DNA from: an uncultured Acetatifactor sp.
GTDB taxonomy: Bacteria; Bacillota; Clostridia; Lachnospirales; Lachnospiraceae
Assembly: GCA_947581865.1 (NCBI GenBank)
Contig: CANPWA010000004.1
Span: 1 to 64,000 of the forward strand
DNA: 64,000 bases
Direction: 5' to 3'
Both the position numbers and the translations under genes were made by a program. The notes beneath the pieces are model-generated. The model ran no database searches, was not told where the DNA came from, and saw nothing but the letters and a program-made list of their open reading frames with translations. Of the stretch, positions 61,228-64,000 are shown piece by piece. Every line of letters starts with the position of its first letter. The first letter of the stretch is position 1.

Positions 61228-62193
61228 CTATATCTGAATGCCGCAGATCACTGCCGCGGACAGAATGATCTGTATGATCGCAAACCGGTATACCGTCTGC
61301 GTGTTGGACCATCCCCAAAGTTTTCTCACATGGTCGTGCAGCGGGGTCCTCGTATTTTTCAAAATATGAATTTTCAAGAACCGCAGAAGCGCCACCTTCA
61401 AAAGACCCAGCCCGCCGTCCAGGATCAGCACAAACGCCACCGGAATATAGAGCAGCGCACAGCCTGTCTTTAAAATGGCGATGCTGATAAACAGCCCTAT
61501 GGCGCGGCTGCCCGCATCTCCCATCATCAATTTACTGGGGGTCGCATTGAACCACAGATACCCCAGTATACACACCACGAAAAGCAATATCGCAAAAGAA
61601 AATTTCTCCGGCCTGTCCTTGATCCGGTTAATGAGATAAATGGTCATGAGTGTGATGATGGCGAGCGTGCCTGACAGCCCGTCCACTCCGTCGGCGCAGT
61701 TCGTCACATTCACGGACCCCCACACCAGGATGATCGCAAGCAGCGCGAACACCACCGGATGCAGCACAAATTTTACATGAAAAAGCGCCAGTTCGACCAC
61801 GCCGGAATTATATTTCAGGAAAGTCATCGCCACCAGAGCCGCCACACACAGATCCAGAAATCCCTTCCTGTATTCTCCCCAGGGTTTCTCGGAGGCATCG
61901 TCAAAAAAGCCTGTGAGCATGGACATGATAATGAGGATCAGATAGATCGCCAGCTCTGCCTCCATGGGGATAAACAGCACCGATGCCGCTGCAAACACCA
62001 GCACAAACACAATGCCTGCCCCCCTGGGTTTGCCCGCGGAAAGCTTTCCGTCGTGGGCGAACTCCCTGCCTCCGTCCTTGGGCAGACGATCACTAAGCTT
62101 TGCCGTGGCTGTCACGGTGGCGAGAAACGCAAACAAAATTCCGGCAAAAGCGTACAGACTGCCGGGTGCCCCCGGTAAAAAACGATAGATCAT
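61228..62193 (-). CDS. MraY-like phospho-N-acetylmuramoyl-pentapeptide transferase (GT4 family)
   Basis: GSVNVTNCADGVDGLSGTLAIITLMTIYL; SKLMMGDAGSRAIGLFISIAILKTG. Confidence 0.85.
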   Translation of the reverse strand: MIYRFLPGAPGSLYAFAGILFAFLATVTATAKLSDRLPKDGGREFAHDGKLSAGKPRGAGIVFVLVFAAASVLFIPMEAELAIYLILIIMSMLTGFFDDASEKPWGEYRKGFLDLCVAALVAMTFLKYNSGVVELALFHVKFVLHPVVFALLAIILVWGSVNVTNCADGVDGLSGTLAIITLMTIYLINRIKDRPEKFSFAILLFVVCILGYLWFNATPSKLMMGDAGSRAIGLFISIAILKTGCALLYIPVAFVLILDGGLGLLKVALLRFLKIHILKNTRTPLHDHVRKLWGWSNTQTVYRFAIIQIILSAAVICGIQI

Positions 62194-62271
62194 GACACTC
62201 TCCTCCCAGCGTGTATCTTATCACAAAAAAGACTTTGGCGCAATCCCGCCTCCCGGGCTGCCATCCCGTTT

Positions 62272-64000
62272 TCATCGGTCTCTCTGACTGCCGTATTCCT
62301 CCAGGATCTCTCTCGAGGCGTTTTCCACGGCTTCCCGCAGCCCGGCAGCCGAGAGGCGCAGCGCCCCCGCTCCCCAGATGATCATCTGTTCCAGCCGGTC
62401 TGATGTGGCGACCGTGATCTGATATCTTTCCGCCATCTCATGCACTGTCTTCTCGATATAGGCGTCCGCCGTCTCCGCCTCTTTGGTATAGACCACATAA
62501 ATGTTATGATGTCTGGTCACACTTCCGGGATTGCCCTTGACCTTATAGGCATCAAAGACCAGAATCAGCGTCCCTCCCACACAGCCCTGATAATTACACA
62601 TAATGTCGATCAGACGGTCTCTGGCGCTGTCAATATTGACCCGGGACAGCTCCCTCAGATTCTCCCAGGCAAAAATGATATTGTACCCGTCCACCAAAAG
62701 ACAATTCTCCCTGGGAGTCTGCGTCTTTCTCCGGGCATCTCCCCGGGCGGCGTTTTCTCCGCCCTGATAACCCTCGCGGCGGGTGACATGATACCTTCTC
62801 CTGCGCCGTTGATCCTCCCCGGGGCTTTTGTAGGTCTGTCGGAAGATCGCATCGATTTCCTCCTGGGTGATCACGGAAGAAACCGTTCTTTGGGACAGAT
62901 CCTCCGCCGCCGGGACGGCGCACCCGCCATCCTCCGGCATCTGCTCCATTCCATCCTTTACCAGCCGCAGGATCTCTCCGGGCAGCTCCACATGAGCGTA
63001 CTCCGGCACCTTGTCCCACGCTGCCACAAAGCCTGCCCCATGGGAGCAGAACACGGAACCTGTGGGATTCTGCACATCCGCCTCCGGATCATAGCCGATC
63101 CGCTCCACGACCTTTTCCGCGTTGTGACAGGGCGCATACCCGTCCGGCACACAGGACAGCTGCCCCTCGCCGTGGGTATAGGCGCTGACCTCCCTCTGAT
63201 AATCCCGCATGCACGCCACGGGGGCGCGTCCCGTGAGAACGGCTCTCTCCCCCTGCACTGCCGGCGCGTCAAAACTTCCATTCATGCGCTGTATATCCGA
63301 CATGGCACGCCCCAGATACTCTCCGGGCAGCTCCAGGACAAAGGAAAAGACCGGCTCCAGCAGAATGTTTTTCGCGCTCCTAAGCCCCTGTCGGACTGCC
63401 CGGTAGGTCGCCTGCCTGAAATCTCCGCCCTCCGTGTGCTTCACATGGGCTTTTCCTGCCACCAAAAGGATACGCATATCTGTGACCGGCGATCCCGTGA
63501 GCACCCCCACATGGACCTTTTCCTCCAGATGGGTGAGGATCAGACGCTGCCAGTTTTTATCCAGAACGTCTTCACTGCACAGACTCGCAAACTGCAGACC
63601 GCTGCCCCGCTCCCCGGGCTCCAGCAAAAGCTCCACCTCCGCATAGTGCCTGAGGGGTTCAAAATGTCCGATACCGACGGACGGGGCGGCGATGGTTTCC
63701 TTATAGACAATGTTTCCCTCCCCAAAGGCGACCTCCAGACCGAAACGCTCTGCGATCAGTTTCCGGAGGATCTCCATCTGTACCTCCCCCATGACCTGAG
63801 CGTGAATCTCTCTTGTTTCCTCCTGCCAGACAAGGTGCAGGAGAGGCTCTTCCTCCTCCAGCCGGCGCAAAAGCCCCAGCGCCCGCACCGCGTCTTCTCC
63901 CTCCGGCAATTCCAGCCGGTAGGTCAGCACCGGCTCCAGAACCGGCAGCCCGTTGACATCTTCCGCGCCCAGCCCCTGTCCCGCAAAGGTCTTGTCAAGC
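62272..64000 (-). CDS. TetM/EF-G-like translational GTPase C-terminal part fused to a C-terminal NYN (YacP/Rae1-like) domain; truncated by the window edge
   Basis: Frame stays open to 64000 (LDKTFAGQGLGAEDVNGLPVLEPVLTYRLELPEGED). EF-G IV/V-type sequence VGEVQMEILRKLIAERFGLEVAFG; NYN: NCLLVDGYNIIFAWENL...LVFDAYKVKG...ADAYIEKTVHEMAERYQITVATSDRLEQ. Confidence 0.9.
   Translation of the reverse strand, partial: LDKTFAGQGLGAEDVNGLPVLEPVLTYRLELPEGEDAVRALGLLRRLEEEEPLLHLVWQEETREIHAQVMGEVQMEILRKLIAERFGLEVAFGEGNIVYKETIAAPSVGIGHFEPLRHYAEVELLLEPGERGSGLQFASLCSEDVLDKNWQRLILTHLEEKVHVGVLTGSPVTDMRILLVAGKAHVKHTEGGDFRQATYRAVRQGLRSAKNILLEPVFSFVLELPGEYLGRAMSDIQRMNGSFDAPAVQGERAVLTGRAPVACMRDYQREVSAYTHGEGQLSCVPDGYAPCHNAEKVVERIGYDPEADVQNPTGSVFCSHGAGFVAAWDKVPEYAHVELPGEILRLVKDGMEQMPEDGGCAVPAAEDLSQRTVSSVITQEEIDAIFRQTYKSPGEDQRRRRRYHVTRREGYQGGENAARGDARRKTQTPRENCLLVDGYNIIFAWENLRELSRVNIDSARDRLIDIMCNYQGCVGGTLILVFDAYKVKGNPGSVTRHHNIYVVYTKEAETADAYIEKTVHEMAERYQITVATSDRLEQMIIWGAGALRLSAAGLREAVENASREILEEYGSQRDR

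Overview
This looks like a Lachnospiraceae/Clostridia-type chromosome segment, judged by protein families and Gram-positive signals; no database search was run. The left ~11 kb is visibly AT-rich and accessory. It holds a minus-strand operon of two adenylate-forming enzymes flanking a STAND-type NTPase and a DUF218-like protein, with at least one more gene running off the left edge. Next to it are a serine resolvase, a ribbon-helix-helix protein and a DUF1016/YhcG-type nuclease. This operon is my main candidate for an undescribed system. The rest is mostly ordinary chromosome: a sensory [FeFe]-hydrogenase/chemoreceptor fusion divergent from an ABC transporter; tcdA; a membrane protein split at a G8 tract; decayed mobile-element remnants; an MCP; an aldo/keto reductase; an ECF S component; a PadR/DUF1700/DUF4097 module; an amylase; a PD-(D/E)XK-DinG/Rad3-like helicase; a TIGR03915/TIGR03916-like DNA repair pair behind two LexA-like boxes; asnA; cstA; surface-polymer membrane proteins; an MGMT; gltD/gltB with a terminator-like hairpin at the predicted mRNA 5' end; tandem LTA-synthase-like proteins, one fused to a GT2 domain; a HAD-CPBP fusion; greA; a MraY-like transferase; and a truncated TetM/EF-G-like-NYN fusion. 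No tRNA, rRNA or CRISPR array was recognised.
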